DNA of 64,000 bases from NCBI RefSeq assembly GCF_001294625.1, contig NZ_CP012677.1, forward strand, positions 1,674,001-1,738,000, in the 5' to 3' direction. Source of the stretch: Arthrobacter alpinus (GTDB lineage Bacteria > Actinomycetota > Actinomycetes > Actinomycetales > Micrococcaceae). The notes beneath the pieces are model-generated. The model was not told where the DNA came from and did not search any database. It was given only the letters and a program-made list of their open reading frames with translations. A program made the position numbers and the translations under genes. This document shows, in pieces, positions 39,820 through 49,464 of the stretch. Numbering within the stretch: the stretch's first letter is position 1; each line of letters starts with the position of its first letter.

Positions 39820-42498
39820 TCAGCGGTTCTTGATGGCGTCAGTGACGGACACCAGGGCCGCAGGAATTGCCGTGACATCCGTGCCGCCCCCCTGGGCCAT
39901 GTCCGGCTTGCCACCGCCACCACCGCCCAGGATGCCCGACGCCAGTTTCACCAGGGCACCTGCGGAGACCGCCTGGCTGCGGGCGGCGTCGTTGGCGGCG
40001 ATGAAGATGATGGGTCGGCCGTTGCTGGCCCCCGCGATCGCCACGACCGACGGCGCAGTGCCGAGCCGGTTGCGCAGGTCAAGGGCCAGCCCGCGGAGGT
40101 CGTCGGCGCCACTGACCTCGCCGGCGTCGTGCGCAATGACACGCACGCCGCTGGCATCAACCGCCGTGCCGACCAGGGTGGCCGCGGCCGCGCCAAGCTG
40201 CTCCTTGCGCAGACGCTCCAATTCCTTCTCCGCCGTCTTCAACTTGGCCAAGGTGGCTGCCACACGCTCCGGCAGAAGGTTCGAGGGGACCTTGAGCATG
40301 TCCGAGAGGGAGGAGACCAGGGCGCGCTCGGCGGCGAGATGGCGGAACGCGTCCATGCCGACAAAGGCCTCCACGCGGCGGTTGCCCGAGCCGACGGACT
40401 GCTCCCCGAGCAGTGTCAGGGACCCGATCCGGGAGGTGCTGTCGACATGGGTGCCACCGCACAGCTCCCGGGACCAGGCGCCGTCGATCTCCACAACACG
40501 CACCTCGGAGCCATAGTTCTCACCGAACAGGGCCATGGCGCCCAGGGCTTTGGCCGCGTCCAGGTCCATCACCTTGGTGTCAACGCGAAAGTTGTTGCGG
40601 ATGGCAATGTTGGCCACCTCTTCAATTTCCGAACGGGTGGCGGCGCTCAGGCCCTCGCCCCAGGCGAAGTCGAAGCGCAGGTAGCCGGCCTTGTTGTAGG
40701 AGCCGCGCTGCAGCGCCTCCGGGCCCAGGATCTGGTGCAGGGCGGCGTGCACAATGTGAGTTCCCGTGTGGGCCTGCTCTGCGGCATGGCGGCGTTCGCG
40801 GTCGACGGCGGCACGCACCAAGGCGTCCGCCGGCAGTTCACCCTCACGCACGATCGCCTTGTGCACGCTCAGGCCCTTGATGGGCTTTTGGACATCCAAG
40901 ACTTCCACGATGAACCCGTCGCCGGTAATCAGTCCCGTGTCCGCCGCCTGGCCGCCTGCCTCGGCGTAGAACGGGGTAGCGTCCAGGACGATCTGGACTT
41001 CCTCCCCTGTGGAGGCGTGGCTGACGGCGGCACCGCTGGAAAGGATGGAGCGCACACGGCCCTGCCCCTCCAGTTCGGTGTAGCCGGTGAAGACGGTCTC
41101 ACCCTTGGCTAACAGTTCGTGGAATACCGTGAGGTCGGCATGCCCGCTCTTCTTGGTCTTGGCGTCCTTCTGGGCCCGCTGACGCTGCTCCAGCATGAGG
41201 GCGCGGAATCCGGCCTCATCGACTGCCAGTCCAGCCTCGCCCGCCATTTCCAAGGTCAGATCGATCGGGAAGCCGTAGGTGTCGTGCAGGGCAAAAGCCT
41301 CCGCGGCGGAGAGAGAAGTGTTAGCTGCCTTGGACTCCTTCACGGCTTCTTCCAGGCGTGTGGTGCCGCTGGCGATGGTGCGCAGGAAGGAGCGTTCCTC
41401 GGCGTACGCAATCCGCGCGATCCGGGCGAAGTCGGTTTCGACCACCGGGTAGGCGCCCTTCATGGCGTCACGGGAAACGGGCAGCAGTTCAGGCAGCACG
41501 GCCGTTTCGACCCCGAGTAGGCGCATGGCACGAACGGCACGGCGGATCAGGCGGCGCAACACATAGCCGCGGCCCTCGTTGGAGGGGGTGACGCCGTCGG
41601 AGATGAGCATCAGCGAGGAGCGGATGTGATCGGCGACCACGCGCAAGCGGACATCGTCGGTGTGGTGCGGGTCGGCGGGGTCCTCGGTGGAAGTGTACGT
41701 CTTGGCGGCCAGTTCGGCGGCCTTGTCCAACACGGGGCGGATCTGGTCCGTCTCGTACATGTTTTCAACGCCCTGCAAGATCATGGCAAGTCGTTCCAGG
41801 CCGAGGCCGGTGTCAATGTTCTTGTTGGGCAGCTCACCCACCACGTCAAAATCGGTCTTTGAGGTGACGTTGTCGATCTGGTACTGCATGAACACGAGGT
41901 TCCAGATCTCAATGTACCGGGTCTCGTCGGCGACGGGGCCGCCCTCCACACCGTACTCGGGGCCGCGGTCGTAAAAGATCTCCGAACAGGGGCCGGCCGG
42001 GCCGGGCTGGCCGGTGGACCAGTAGTTATCTTCCTTGCCAATCCGTTGGATGCGCTCCACCGGGACGCCTACCTTATCGCGCCAAATCTCCAGGGCCTCG
42101 TCGTCTTCGTTGTAGACGGTGACCCAGAGCCGCTCGGGGGGCAGGCCGAAGCCGCCCTGATCCAGTGGGCTGGTGAGCAGTTCCCAGGCGTAGGGGATGG
42201 CGGTTTCCTTGAAGTAGTCGCCAAAGGAGAAGTTGCCACACATCTGAAAGAAGGTGCCGTGCCGGACGGTCTTGCCGACCTCGTCGATGTCGCCGGTGCG
42301 GATGCACTTTTGCACGCTGGTGGCACGCTTGTAGGGGGGCACCTCACGCGCGGTGAGGTAGGGAATGAAGGGCACCATGCCGGCCACGGTGAAAAGCAGC
42401 GACGGATCCGAGGAGATCAACGACGCAGAGGGCACCGGGGTGTGTCCCTTGCCGGCAAAGAACGTGATCCAGCGGTCTGCAATGTCGTGCGATTTCAT
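39820..42498 (-). CDS. alaS: alanine--tRNA ligase
   Basis: Charges tRNA-Ala and edits mischarged Ser/Gly. From ATG at 42498 (AAGGAGCC upstream) it has 892 residues. The catalytic core shows HGTFFQMCGNFSFGDYFKE, the editing domain has HTGTHIVHAALHQ and CGGTHVDSTS (zinc site), and a C-terminal DHHA1/C-Ala domain ends in GGGGGGKPDMAQGGG. A longer upstream frame overlaps the next gene and lacks a ribosome site. Confidence 0.98.
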   Translation of the reverse strand: MKSHDIADRWITFFAGKGHTPVPSASLISSDPSLLFTVAGMVPFIPYLTAREVPPYKRATSVQKCIRTGDIDEVGKTVRHGTFFQMCGNFSFGDYFKETAIPYAWELLTSPLDQGGFGLPPERLWVTVYNEDDEALEIWRDKVGVPVERIQRIGKEDNYWSTGQPGPAGPCSEIFYDRGPEYGVEGGPVADETRYIEIWNLVFMQYQIDNVTSKTDFDVVGELPNKNIDTGLGLERLAMILQGVENMYETDQIRPVLDKAAELAAKTYTSTEDPADPHHTDDVRLRVVADHIRSSLMLISDGVTPSNEGRGYVLRRLIRRAVRAMRLLGVETAVLPELLPVSRDAMKGAYPVVETDFARIARIAYAEERSFLRTIASGTTRLEEAVKESKAANTSLSAAEAFALHDTYGFPIDLTLEMAGEAGLAVDEAGFRALMLEQRQRAQKDAKTKKSGHADLTVFHELLAKGETVFTGYTELEGQGRVRSILSSGAAVSHASTGEEVQIVLDATPFYAEAGGQAADTGLITGDGFIVEVLDVQKPIKGLSVHKAIVREGELPADALVRAAVDRERRHAAEQAHTGTHIVHAALHQILGPEALQRGSYNKAGYLRFDFAWGEGLSAATRSEIEEVANIAIRNNFRVDTKVMDLDAAKALGAMALFGENYGSEVRVVEIDGAWSRELCGGTHVDSTSRIGSLTLLGEQSVGSGNRRVEAFVGMDAFRHLAAERALVSSLSDMLKVPSNLLPERVAATLAKLKTAEKELERLRKEQLGAAAATLVGTAVDASGVRVIAHDAGEVSGADDLRGLALDLRNRLGTAPSVVAIAGASNGRPIIFIAANDAARSQAVSAGALVKLASGILGGGGGGKPDMAQGGGTDVTAIPAALVSVTDAIKNR

Positions 42499-42538
42499 TG
42501 GCCTGGTGGCTCCTTCAGTAGTTCTGTCATAACAAAAT

Positions 42539-42790
42539 TTAGTGGCGCGGCGTGCTGTGGTCTTTGGCGTTGGGCTTTTGTGGGTCCAGCCCCAGGGCGG
42601 CACGCAAGTCCGTTTCACGCTGGTCCATATTGTCCCGGAGGGCGTCGGCAAAGTCGTGTACGGCGTCGCTCATCGAACCCACAGCCCGGTTCAGGCCTTG
42701 GGGGCCCAGTGCGCCTTTGGCGGCGGCAAGCTTGCGGGCTACGACCACGCCGATGGTGATTCCGACGCCAAGCCAAAAGATCTTCTTCAT
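42539..42790 (-). CDS. small single-pass membrane protein (DUF6167-like)
   Basis: 83 residues from ATG at 42790, with GAGAG upstream. One N-terminal membrane helix (IFWLGVGITIGVVVARKL) is followed by an amphipathic acidic helix (DAVHDFADALRDNMDQRETD). Small proteins of this build lie between DUF948 and alaS in many actinobacteria; I believe this is the DUF6167 family but cannot confirm it. Function unknown. Confidence 0.75.
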   Translation of the reverse strand: MKKIFWLGVGITIGVVVARKLAAAKGALGPQGLNRAVGSMSDAVHDFADALRDNMDQRETDLRAALGLDPQKPNAKDHSTPRH

Positions 42791-42847
42791 GGGTGAGTTT
42801 CTCTCCAGGATCTGTTGCAATACACCGTCATGGTTGGGTTTCTAAGT

Positions 42848-43222
42848 TTAACGGCTGCGGCGGGCGCGCTTTGGTTTTCTGCTGCCGGTGAAGGCCTGGC
42901 GCACTCCATAGGAGAACGCAGCGACCTTAATGAGCGGCGAGCCGAGGGTGGCGGCAAAAAGCGAGGACAAGGCGGAGATGTTGGCGGTGGCGTCGGAAAT
43001 GTTGCTGGAAATGTCATCGACCTTGGTCAACTGGGTGTTGGTGGTGGCGACAGTGGTGGTGACCTCGTCAATGAGGGGCACTGTGCCATCACCAATTTGC
43101 TTGATGGTGACACGAATTTCGTCAAAGACTTTTCCGAGCTTGAAAATGGGCACGGCCAAAAGCGCAACCAAAATGGCGAACACCCCTGCCGCAATCAGTC
43201 CCGCAATATCTGTTCCAGTCAT
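42848..43222 (-). CDS. DUF948 domain membrane protein
   Basis: 124 residues: an N-terminal transmembrane helix (IAGLIAAGVFAILVALLAVP), a long helical region rich in Thr/Asp typical of DUF948, and a basic tail (SRKPKRARRSR). DUF948 proteins are general-stress-like coiled proteins of unknown mechanism. Lies 57 bases ahead of the small membrane protein and alaS on the same strand. Confidence 0.85.
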   Translation of the reverse strand: MTGTDIAGLIAAGVFAILVALLAVPIFKLGKVFDEIRVTIKQIGDGTVPLIDEVTTTVATTNTQLTKVDDISSNISDATANISALSSLFAATLGSPLIKVAAFSYGVRQAFTGSRKPKRARRSR

Positions 43223-43301
43223 GAAAGAACCGCCTCACTTTACGTGTTTCTAACGTTTGTGTCCCCCGACAGCCTACCGACAATGCGGTGCACCACAGCT
43301 A

Positions 43302-43337
43302 CAAAGCAGCCCGCGGCGCGTGCCACGGGCTGCTTTG
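43302..43337 (-). terminator. terminator after rpsD
   Basis: CAAAGCAGCCCG (43302-43313) and CGGGCTGCTTTG (43326-43337) are perfect 12-bp arms around a 12-base loop. The built-in A/T ends give a T-run in both directions. It lies 44 bases past the rpsD stop. Confidence 0.85.
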
Positions 43338-43380
43338 TTGGGTCGAACCGGAGCGATCCGGCACCACAGACGCTAAGAAT

Positions 43381-44007
43381 TTAGCGTGAGTAGAATTCAA
43401 CGACCAGCTGCTCTTCACAGGTTACGGGAACCTCAACACGCTTCGGGCGGCGAACCAGGCGGGCCTGGAGGCTTTCCAACTTCACGTCAAGGTAGGCCGG
43501 AACGGCGGGGAGCACGTCGCGGTGAGCGCCGGCTGCAGCCAGCTGCAACGGCGTCATGGACTGGCTGCGCGGGTGCACGTGGATCAACTGACCCTCGGCA
43601 ACGCGGAATGACGGACGGTCCACGCGGGCGCCGTCAACCATGATGTGTCGGTGCACAACCAGCTGGCGAGCCTGGGCGGTGGTGCGGGCGAAGCCGGCAC
43701 GCAGAACCAAGGCGTCCAAACGGGTTTCCAAGATCTCAACCAGGTTCTCACCGGTCATGCCCTTGGTGTGCTTGGCTTCTTCGAAGGCACGGGTCATCTG
43801 TGCTTCGCGGATGCCGTACTGGGCGCGCAGACGCTGCTTTTCGCGCAAGCGTACCGCGTAGTCGCTGTCCTGCTTCTTGCGGGCGCGACCATGCTCACCG
43901 GGGCCGTACGGACGGCGCTCGAGGTACTTGGCTGCCTTCGGAGTCAGAGCAATGCCGAGGGCGCGCGAAAGGCGGGCCTGCCGGCGGGCACGTGTGTTGT
44001 TAGCCAC
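43381..44007 (-). CDS. rpsD: 30S ribosomal protein S4
   Basis: Primary 16S rRNA-binding protein that nucleates 30S assembly. From GTG at 44007 (GGAAGGA upstream) it has 208 residues, starting V-A-N-N-T-R-A-R-R-Q. The S4 domain is seen in ETRLDALVLRAGFARTTAQA and QLVVHRHIMVDG. This is a stand-alone rpsD outside the alpha operon, without the zinc-binding cysteines of some bacterial S4 proteins. An ATG 15 codons upstream is rejected because the ribosome site matches the GTG. Confidence 0.96.
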   Translation of the reverse strand: MANNTRARRQARLSRALGIALTPKAAKYLERRPYGPGEHGRARKKQDSDYAVRLREKQRLRAQYGIREAQMTRAFEEAKHTKGMTGENLVEILETRLDALVLRAGFARTTAQARQLVVHRHIMVDGARVDRPSFRVAEGQLIHVHPRSQSMTPLQLAAAGAHRDVLPAVPAYLDVKLESLQARLVRRPKRVEVPVTCEEQLVVEFYSR

Positions 44008-44626
44008 TTGTGTCCTTCCAATATTTGCAATACATAGTGTCCTGGCCTCCATTGTGGAGAGTTGGGGCTATTGCGGCCCATTCGCTACAGCACCTGGGCA
44101 TGTCCTACAGCAGGCACCGCCACGCCCGCGAGGGACGTTGTGGTTATCAACTGTGTTGGGCATGGAGCCAAGGCTTGCCAGTGCGCCCTCAACTCTACCA
44201 CCTCCGCTCCCCCGCTCCCCGCACAACCCACTCTCGCCTGGGACGCAGTATGTGACGCAGTTGATGCACTGCCTTGCTCCGGGAAAGCGCAATCCAGTAC
44301 ATTTGCGGCGCCACCGAAGTTTGGCGGGCAAGGCGGGCTTCTTGGGAAGTTCGACGGCGCGTCCCGGCCACCAACTTCACCCCACCCGGGCGCCGGTCAC
44401 CGCGGCGACGCGCCGACGCGCCGACGCGTACCGGCGTCGTGCCAGGACGCCGAGAACGGGGGCAAGCTGCACGGGTTCGCCGAAAACGGGGGTAACCCGC
44501 TGAGAACGGTGTATCTTCTGCGGCGTTTCGCGGGTTGGACCCGTCTTCGACGGTATGCCCGCATAGCCACGCAGGAAACCACCGTGCTCGGCGCCTACTG
44601 CCCCGCCACTGCCGAGGGATCGGCCG
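44008..44626. other. 619-base gap between rarA and rpsD
   Basis: No convincing gene. The left part of the rpsD leader runs from 44008. GACGCGCC repeats at 44407-44428, and three direct repeats (C/T)GARAACGG lie at 44451, 44481 and 44501. Long open frames here are GC-driven and carry no family signature. Confidence 0.5.
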
Positions 44627-46060
44627 CTATTTCACCGGACCGGTGCCGCGGATGATCGAGCGCAGCCGCTCCACCCGAACACCTAGGTCCCGTTCCACGC
44701 CGTTGACGGTGGGCACGTAATAGTTCTTGCCCACCAGGTCATCTGGTGGATACTGCTGGGTGGCGATGGAGTGGGGCGAATCGTGGGAGTAAATGTAGCC
44801 CTTGCCGTGCCCCAGCCCGGCCGATCCCGCGTAATGCGCGTCCCGCAGGGGTGCCGGGACCATGGTTCCCTTGCCTGCCCGGACGTCGGCAATGGCGGCA
44901 TTGATACCGTTGTAGGCGGCGTTGGACTTCGGCGCCGTGGCCACGTGCACAACGGCCTCGGCCAAGATGATCCGCGCCTCGGGCATCCCGATCAGCGCCA
45001 CGGCCTGCGCTGCGGCAACGGCGGTCTGCAGCGCGGTTGGGTCGGCCATACCCACGTCCTCGGCGGCGGAGATCATGATGCGGCGGCTGATGAAGCGGGG
45101 GTCCTCCCCCGCTTCCAGCATCCTGGCCAAGTAGTGCAGAGCGGCGTCGACGTCGGAGCCGCGGACAGACTTGATGAAGGCACTGATGATGTCGTAATGC
45201 TGGTCCCCAGCCCTGTCGTACCGGACGGCGGCCGCGTCGATGGCGCGTTCGGCGATGGCCAAGTCCACCAGTACCGGGGCACCGCCGTCGTGCGGCCCGG
45301 CGGCGGCATCTTCGGAGAGGGCCACGCCGGCTGCAGCCTCGAGGGTTGTCAGGGCACGGCGGGCATCGCCGCTGGCCAGCCGGACCAGGTGGTCAAGGGC
45401 CTCGTCGGTCAGGGCCACCACCCCGTCCAGCCCTCGCGTGTCATCAAGGGCCCTCAGCAGCAGCCCCTGGATGTCCTCACTTGTCAGAGGTTTGAGCGTG
45501 AGCAGGATGGAACGTGAAAGCAGCGGGGAGACAACGGAGAAGGACGGGTTTTCGGTGGTTGCCGCAATCAATACCACCCAACGGTTCTCCACCCCGGGCA
45601 GCAGCGCGTCTTGCTGGGCCTTGTTGAAGCGGTGGATCTCATCCAGGAACAGCACTGTGGTGCGCCCGTGCAGGTCCCTGTCCGTCAGCGCCTGGTCCAT
45701 GACCCGTCGAACGTCCTTCACACCGGCGGTGATGGCGGAGAGTTCCACGAACTTCCGGCCCGGCCCGCGCGCAATCACATGGGCGAGCGTGGTTTTCCCC
45801 GTGCCGGGCGGGCCCCAGAGCATCACTGAAGCAGGCCCGGCCGGGCCGCCGGCATTACCGCCGGCGGCGAGCATCTGCAGGGGCGAGCCGGGCCCCAGCA
45901 GATGCTGCTGTCCCACCACTTCCGCCAGGGTGCGCGGGCGCATTCGAACGGCGAGGGGGCTGCGCGGGCGCGAACCCTCAGCCGTCGAATCACCAAAGGA
46001 GAGAGTTGCGCCGTCCTCGGCGTCGTCGTCGCCGTCAAAGGCACTAAAAAGGTCACTCAC
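44627..46060 (-). CDS. rarA: replication-associated recombination AAA ATPase RarA (MgsA)
   Basis: Clamp-loader-like AAA+ ATPase acting at stalled forks. 477 residues; Walker [12 protein letters not shown], Walker [21 protein letters not shown], sensor 1 AATTENPSF and an Arg in SPLLSRS. The C-terminal MgsA tetramer domain shows [20 protein letters not shown] and [12 protein letters not shown] 46060 gives the usual length with an acidic N-terminal tail. Confidence 0.95.
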   Translation of the reverse strand: MSDLFSAFDGDDDAEDGATLSFGDSTAEGSRPRSPLAVRMRPRTLAEVVGQQHLLGPGSPLQMLAAGGNAGGPAGPASVMLWGPPGTGKTTLAHVIARGPGRKFVELSAITAGVKDVRRVMDQALTDRDLHGRTTVLFLDEIHRFNKAQQDALLPGVENRWVVLIAATTENPSFSVVSPLLSRSILLTLKPLTSEDIQGLLLRALDDTRGLDGVVALTDEALDHLVRLASGDARRALTTLEAAAGVALSEDAAAGPHDGGAPVLVDLAIAERAIDAAAVRYDRAGDQHYDIISAFIKSVRGSDVDAALHYLARMLEAGEDPRFISRRIMISAAEDVGMADPTALQTAVAAAQAVALIGMPEARIILAEAVVHVATAPKSNAAYNGINAAIADVRAGKGTMVPAPLRDAHYAGSAGLGHGKGYIYSHDSPHSIATQQYPPDDLVGKNYYVPTVNGVERDLGVRVERLRSIIRGTGPVK

Positions 46061-46111
46061 CCTCCTAGGCTATCGCCCCTTCTGGCATCCTCCGCCCGCT
46101 AGGCTGGCAGC

Positions 46112-46714
46112 GTGAACCCCTCCACCCGCACCCTCCGTGTCCCTGCCTCTCGCCTCACCGGCTGGATGGAGCGATTCGCCGCCGCCCACCAGGGTGTGGC
46201 TGACACCACTGACACGGACGACGGCGTGTTGCTGGAAATGTGCGACGGCGCCACCGCGCTCCTGAGCCCACCATGGCCCGACGAGGGCCGGCCAGGCAGG
46301 GGTATCTCACTTGTGGGACGGCTGATTTCACTGGCGTCGCAGGAGCGCCGCCTGGGAATCGTGCTGGTGCGCCGGGGAGGATACGCGGTGGGCGTTTCGG
46401 TGGGCGGAAAGCTATTGGCGCACAAGGTGGGTACCGCCTCGGCACGGTCCCGTGGAGGGGACCAGGGCGCAGCCATGGTCGAGCGCGTGGCAGCGCAAGC
46501 CGCTGGTGCCTTCTCCGGGGAGAACTTTGAATACCTCGCGACCGGCGGTGACAAGCAGCTGGTGGAGTCCGCCTTGGCGGTTCCTGCCCTGCGCCGGTAC
46601 GCCGGCCTTGCCCGCCTGGAACCACTTCCGGTCACGGACCCTAGGATGGATGTCCTGATACGGGCCACCGCGGATTTTTGCTCCGTTCGCATCCGTGTCA
46701 CCGATGGCCGGTAG
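46112..46714 (+). CDS. acVLRF1-family peptidyl-tRNA hydrolase (Vms1/eRF1-like)
   Basis: Probable ribosome-rescue release factor of the VLRF1 clade. 200 residues from GTG 46112. The catalytic loop is visible as ARSRGGDQGAAMVERVA, where the GG-x-Q matches the GGxxQ-type glutamine of Vms1/ANKZF1, preceded by the strand YAVGVSVGGKLLAHKVGT. The spacer between strand and loop looks shorter than in other actinobacterial members. It is divergent from rarA (51 bases). Activity on peptidyl-tRNA is inferred from family. Confidence 0.7.
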   Translation: MNPSTRTLRVPASRLTGWMERFAAAHQGVADTTDTDDGVLLEMCDGATALLSPPWPDEGRPGRGISLVGRLISLASQERRLGIVLVRRGGYAVGVSVGGKLLAHKVGTASARSRGGDQGAAMVERVAAQAAGAFSGENFEYLATGGDKQLVESALAVPALRRYAGLARLEPLPVTDPRMDVLIRATADFCSVRIRVTDGR

Positions 46715-46839
46715 CAGCCCACACGCCTCCAGGATCCCGTGACCGGCCAGCAGCTGTGCAGCAGCGAAGCACCACAGAGGTAAGGTATGACAAACGTCAC
46801 CCTCAGGGATGGGTGCTTGAAGATTGAGAGGTTGGAAAT

Positions 46840-47316
46840 ATGTCCCACGACCCAACGCCGCTTCCACCCGAGATGCCGGCCGATTCCACCGGGCCCGCCA
46901 GCGACCAAGAGCAGGTCAAAGACCAGGCGCAGGTCAAGGCTAATCGGCATTCCACGCCATTACCCGATGGGCGGTCAGCGAACACTGATGTGACCCGGGC
47001 TGGCATGGTGTGGGTGGGCGTCATCGCCGGGCTGGTGATCCTGGTGCTGCTGATCATCTTCATCCTGCAGAATCAAGATCGTGTGGAGGTGCACTTCTTT
47101 GGCATGGCTGGCGCACTTTCCATTGGCATGGCATTGTTCATTGCCGCAGTGGCCGGCGGGATTCTGGTTGCAATCGCCGGAGCAGTGCGGATCCTGCAAC
47201 TGCGCAGGCAACGCCGACGCCAGGCCGTCCGAGCCCGGTCTCAGCCCGGATCTGGGGCCAGATCTGGGGCCGCTGAGCGGCCAGTGCCTGGGGCCACGGG
47301 GCAGACCGAGCAGTGA
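46840..47316 (+). CDS. LapA-domain membrane protein
   Basis: 158 residues with a hydrophilic N-terminal tail (about 50), then two transmembrane helices with the LapA pattern FILQNQDRVEVHFFGMAGAL between them, and an Arg-rich cytoplasmic tail (LQLRRQRRRQAVR). LapA/LapB partners act in envelope homeostasis in proteobacteria; here no LapB is present. GAGAGG stands upstream of ATG. The stop overlaps the DUF2254 start (GTGA). Confidence 0.85.
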   Translation: MSHDPTPLPPEMPADSTGPASDQEQVKDQAQVKANRHSTPLPDGRSANTDVTRAGMVWVGVIAGLVILVLLIIFILQNQDRVEVHFFGMAGALSIGMALFIAAVAGGILVAIAGAVRILQLRRQRRRQAVRARSQPGSGARSGAAERPVPGATGQTEQ

Positions 47317-48719
47317 CTCCGCGGGCAAGCGGCGACACCCGGATTGCCAGCCTGCGCGATTCACTGCGTTCACAATTGTGGCCCACACCCGTGGCAGCAG
47401 TCATTGTGGCCATTGTGGCCGGGCAGATACTGCCGTATCTCGACCAGGAGGTACAGGACAAGGTTGGCCCCACGGTCTCCGCCTGGATTTTCGGCGGCGG
47501 TCCGGCCGCGGCAAGCAACCTGCTGCAGACCATTGCCGGGGCCATGGTGACCGTCACCGCATTGACCTTCTCCCTGACGGTGGTGACACTTCAGCTAGCC
47601 AGCAGCCAGTTTTCGCCCCGACTGTTACGCACCTTCACCAGTGACAGGATTGTGCACCGCACGCTCGCCCTGTTTTTATCCACCTTTGCGTTTGCGCTGA
47701 CGGTCATGCGCAGTATCCGCAGTTCCACCACCGTAGACGACGGATTCGTCCCCAAGATCTCCACCACCGTGGCGTTCCTGCTCTCGGTGGCCAGCGTGTT
47801 GGCGCTGGTGGGTTTCCTCTCCCATCTGGCCAGGCAAATACGAGTGGAGAGCATGCTCAAGACGGTTTTTGATGAGACCGAATCAACGTTGGAGAGCATC
47901 TTTCCCGACACAGGAACGCAGAATTCATCGGTTGCAGCGGATTCCCTGGGGTCCGGGCCCGAATTCAGGCCCATTGAAAGTTGCGCCTCCGGTTTCCTGC
48001 TCACGGTGAACAGTGCCGCAATCTGTGCCGCGGCAGCGCAGGCGGGTGCACTTGTCGTGTTTGCGGCGGCGCCGGGCGACTCGCTGGTCCGTGGAGTACC
48101 TTTCGCCAGCGCTGCCGACTCGGGTGGCGGCCGTCTTGAGGAGGAGGCATTTTTATCGCTCAACCGGGTGGTGGCCGACAACGTTGACATCGGGTTTGAA
48201 CGCACCTCGGTGCAAGATGCCACGCTTGGTTTGCAGCAGCTATTGGACATTGCCTGCAGGGCCCTGTCCCCGGGCATCAACGATGCCACTACGGCCGTGC
48301 ATGCCATCGGACACGTTTCGGCACTGCTGTGTGGACTTGCAGGCCGTCGCACCGGGTTCTCTCCCTTGCTGGACGACGACGGAACGGTCCGGGTGATCCT
48401 CAAGCGTCCACGGCTTGAAGACATGCTGGAGCTCACCATACGGCAGTTGCTGCGCTACGCCATGGATGACCCTCGGTCGGCAGAACGAACCATCAGCATG
48501 CTTGGTGAGCTGGCTTGGGTGGATAGCGGGGGGCGTCTGGCCCGCGTGCTGACCAGTCATCGACGAAGGGTGGCCCAGGCTCTGCTGAACAGCCCCCTGG
48601 AGAGGGAGGAGAGCGACCGCCTTGTGGCGCTTGTCACCGCAACCGGGAGCGCGTTCAGCAAGCATTGGGGGCGCGGTGCAGCGGGGCCTGACGGTAATGA
48701 TAACGGCCAGCTTCCGTGA
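47313..48719 (+). CDS. DUF2254 membrane protein
   Basis: 468 residues. About four hydrophobic segments lie in the first 170 residues, with the DUF2254 signatures SNLLQTIAGAMVTVTALTFS and SSQFSPRLLRTFTSDRIVHR, followed by a soluble part with DIACRALSPGINDATTAVHA. The function of the family is unknown. Coupled with the LapA gene upstream. Its 3' end overlaps the convergent GNAT gene by 65 bases. Confidence 0.88.
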   Translation: MTPRASGDTRIASLRDSLRSQLWPTPVAAVIVAIVAGQILPYLDQEVQDKVGPTVSAWIFGGGPAAASNLLQTIAGAMVTVTALTFSLTVVTLQLASSQFSPRLLRTFTSDRIVHRTLALFLSTFAFALTVMRSIRSSTTVDDGFVPKISTTVAFLLSVASVLALVGFLSHLARQIRVESMLKTVFDETESTLESIFPDTGTQNSSVAADSLGSGPEFRPIESCASGFLLTVNSAAICAAAAQAGALVVFAAAPGDSLVRGVPFASAADSGGGRLEEEAFLSLNRVVADNVDIGFERTSVQDATLGLQQLLDIACRALSPGINDATTAVHAIGHVSALLCGLAGRRTGFSPLLDDDGTVRVILKRPRLEDMLELTIRQLLRYAMDDPRSAERTISMLGELAWVDSGGRLARVLTSHRRRVAQALLNSPLEREESDRLVALVTATGSAFSKHWGRGAAGPDGNDNGQLP

Positions 48720-49464
48720 ACCCTGCCCGCCCGTAGAGTTCCCTGGCCCCGGTGTTCGCGGCGGTCACCATGAGCCAATGCTGACTCACCCCAGCCTCCG
48801 ATCCGGCGACCATCAACGCGTCCGCGACCGCCGCCGCGATACCCAGGCGCCGAACGGTCGGGTGCACCGCCATGCTGTAGATACCGCCCCATCCGGGCCC
48901 GCCCACGAGGCTTGGCAGCGCCAGTCTGCCGGTGCCAACAGTGCGGCCCTGCGCGTCCATGACGGAGGCGTAGATCGACGGCGCCCCCAGCATGATGTTG
49001 CAGGCGGTGGCCCTTTCCGGGGCGCCTCCCCGCCCGTCAACGCTCCACCACAGCTTTAGCCACTCCTGCGACGGCGTGCGGCCCAGGACGATCCGGTACC
49101 CGGGCACCCCATACCCATAAGGGGCCGCGTCCCCTGGACCTGTTCCCGCCGTCATGATGATGGTCTCTGACTGGCGCGTATAGTGCAGCCCGTCCAGGAC
49201 GCTCTCCAGTGCCGCATTCTCGGGGCGGTGCGTGAGCTGGAAGATGACTGGTTGGCGACGGTCGGCGTACCAGCGCACGGCCTGCACCAAGGCCCCGGGC
49301 AAGTCCTCCGGGGAGGCGAACGGCCACACCGAATTGGCCCTCTGCGTCACCGATCCCGCCGAGCGCAACTTCCACCCGTTCGCCGTCGAGCTTTCCAGGG
49401 CTGGCCAGGCCAGGTCCATGAGGCTTTCAAGAGTGTCCAGGACGGTGCCAGCGCAGTTGCTCAT
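48655..49464 (-). CDS. GNAT-family N-acetyltransferase
   Basis: Acetyl-CoA-dependent acyltransferase. From ATG 49464 (M-S-N-C) it has 269 residues; 49473 or 49551 are alternatives. The C-terminal GNAT core shows IYSMAVHPTVRRLGIAAAVA (acetyl-CoA loop R-x2-G-x-A variant) and ANTGARELYGRAGFTEAGRY. The N-terminal half looks like a degenerate second GNAT domain. Its last 65 bases overlap the DUF2254 gene tail to tail. Substrate unknown. Confidence 0.85.
   Translation of the reverse strand: MSNCAGTVLDTLESLMDLAWPALESSTANGWKLRSAGSVTQRANSVWPFASPEDLPGALVQAVRWYADRRQPVIFQLTHRPENAALESVLDGLHYTRQSETIIMTAGTGPGDAAPYGYGVPGYRIVLGRTPSQEWLKLWWSVDGRGGAPERATACNIMLGAPSIYASVMDAQGRTVGTGRLALPSLVGGPGWGGIYSMAVHPTVRRLGIAAAVADALMVAGSEAGVSQHWLMVTAANTGARELYGRAGFTEAGRYHYRQAPLHRAPNAC

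Noticed and set aside
44400..44430. Start of a CRISPR-like array (GACGCGCC repeats)
   Set aside because: Only two and a half 8-bp copies without spacers; simple local duplication.
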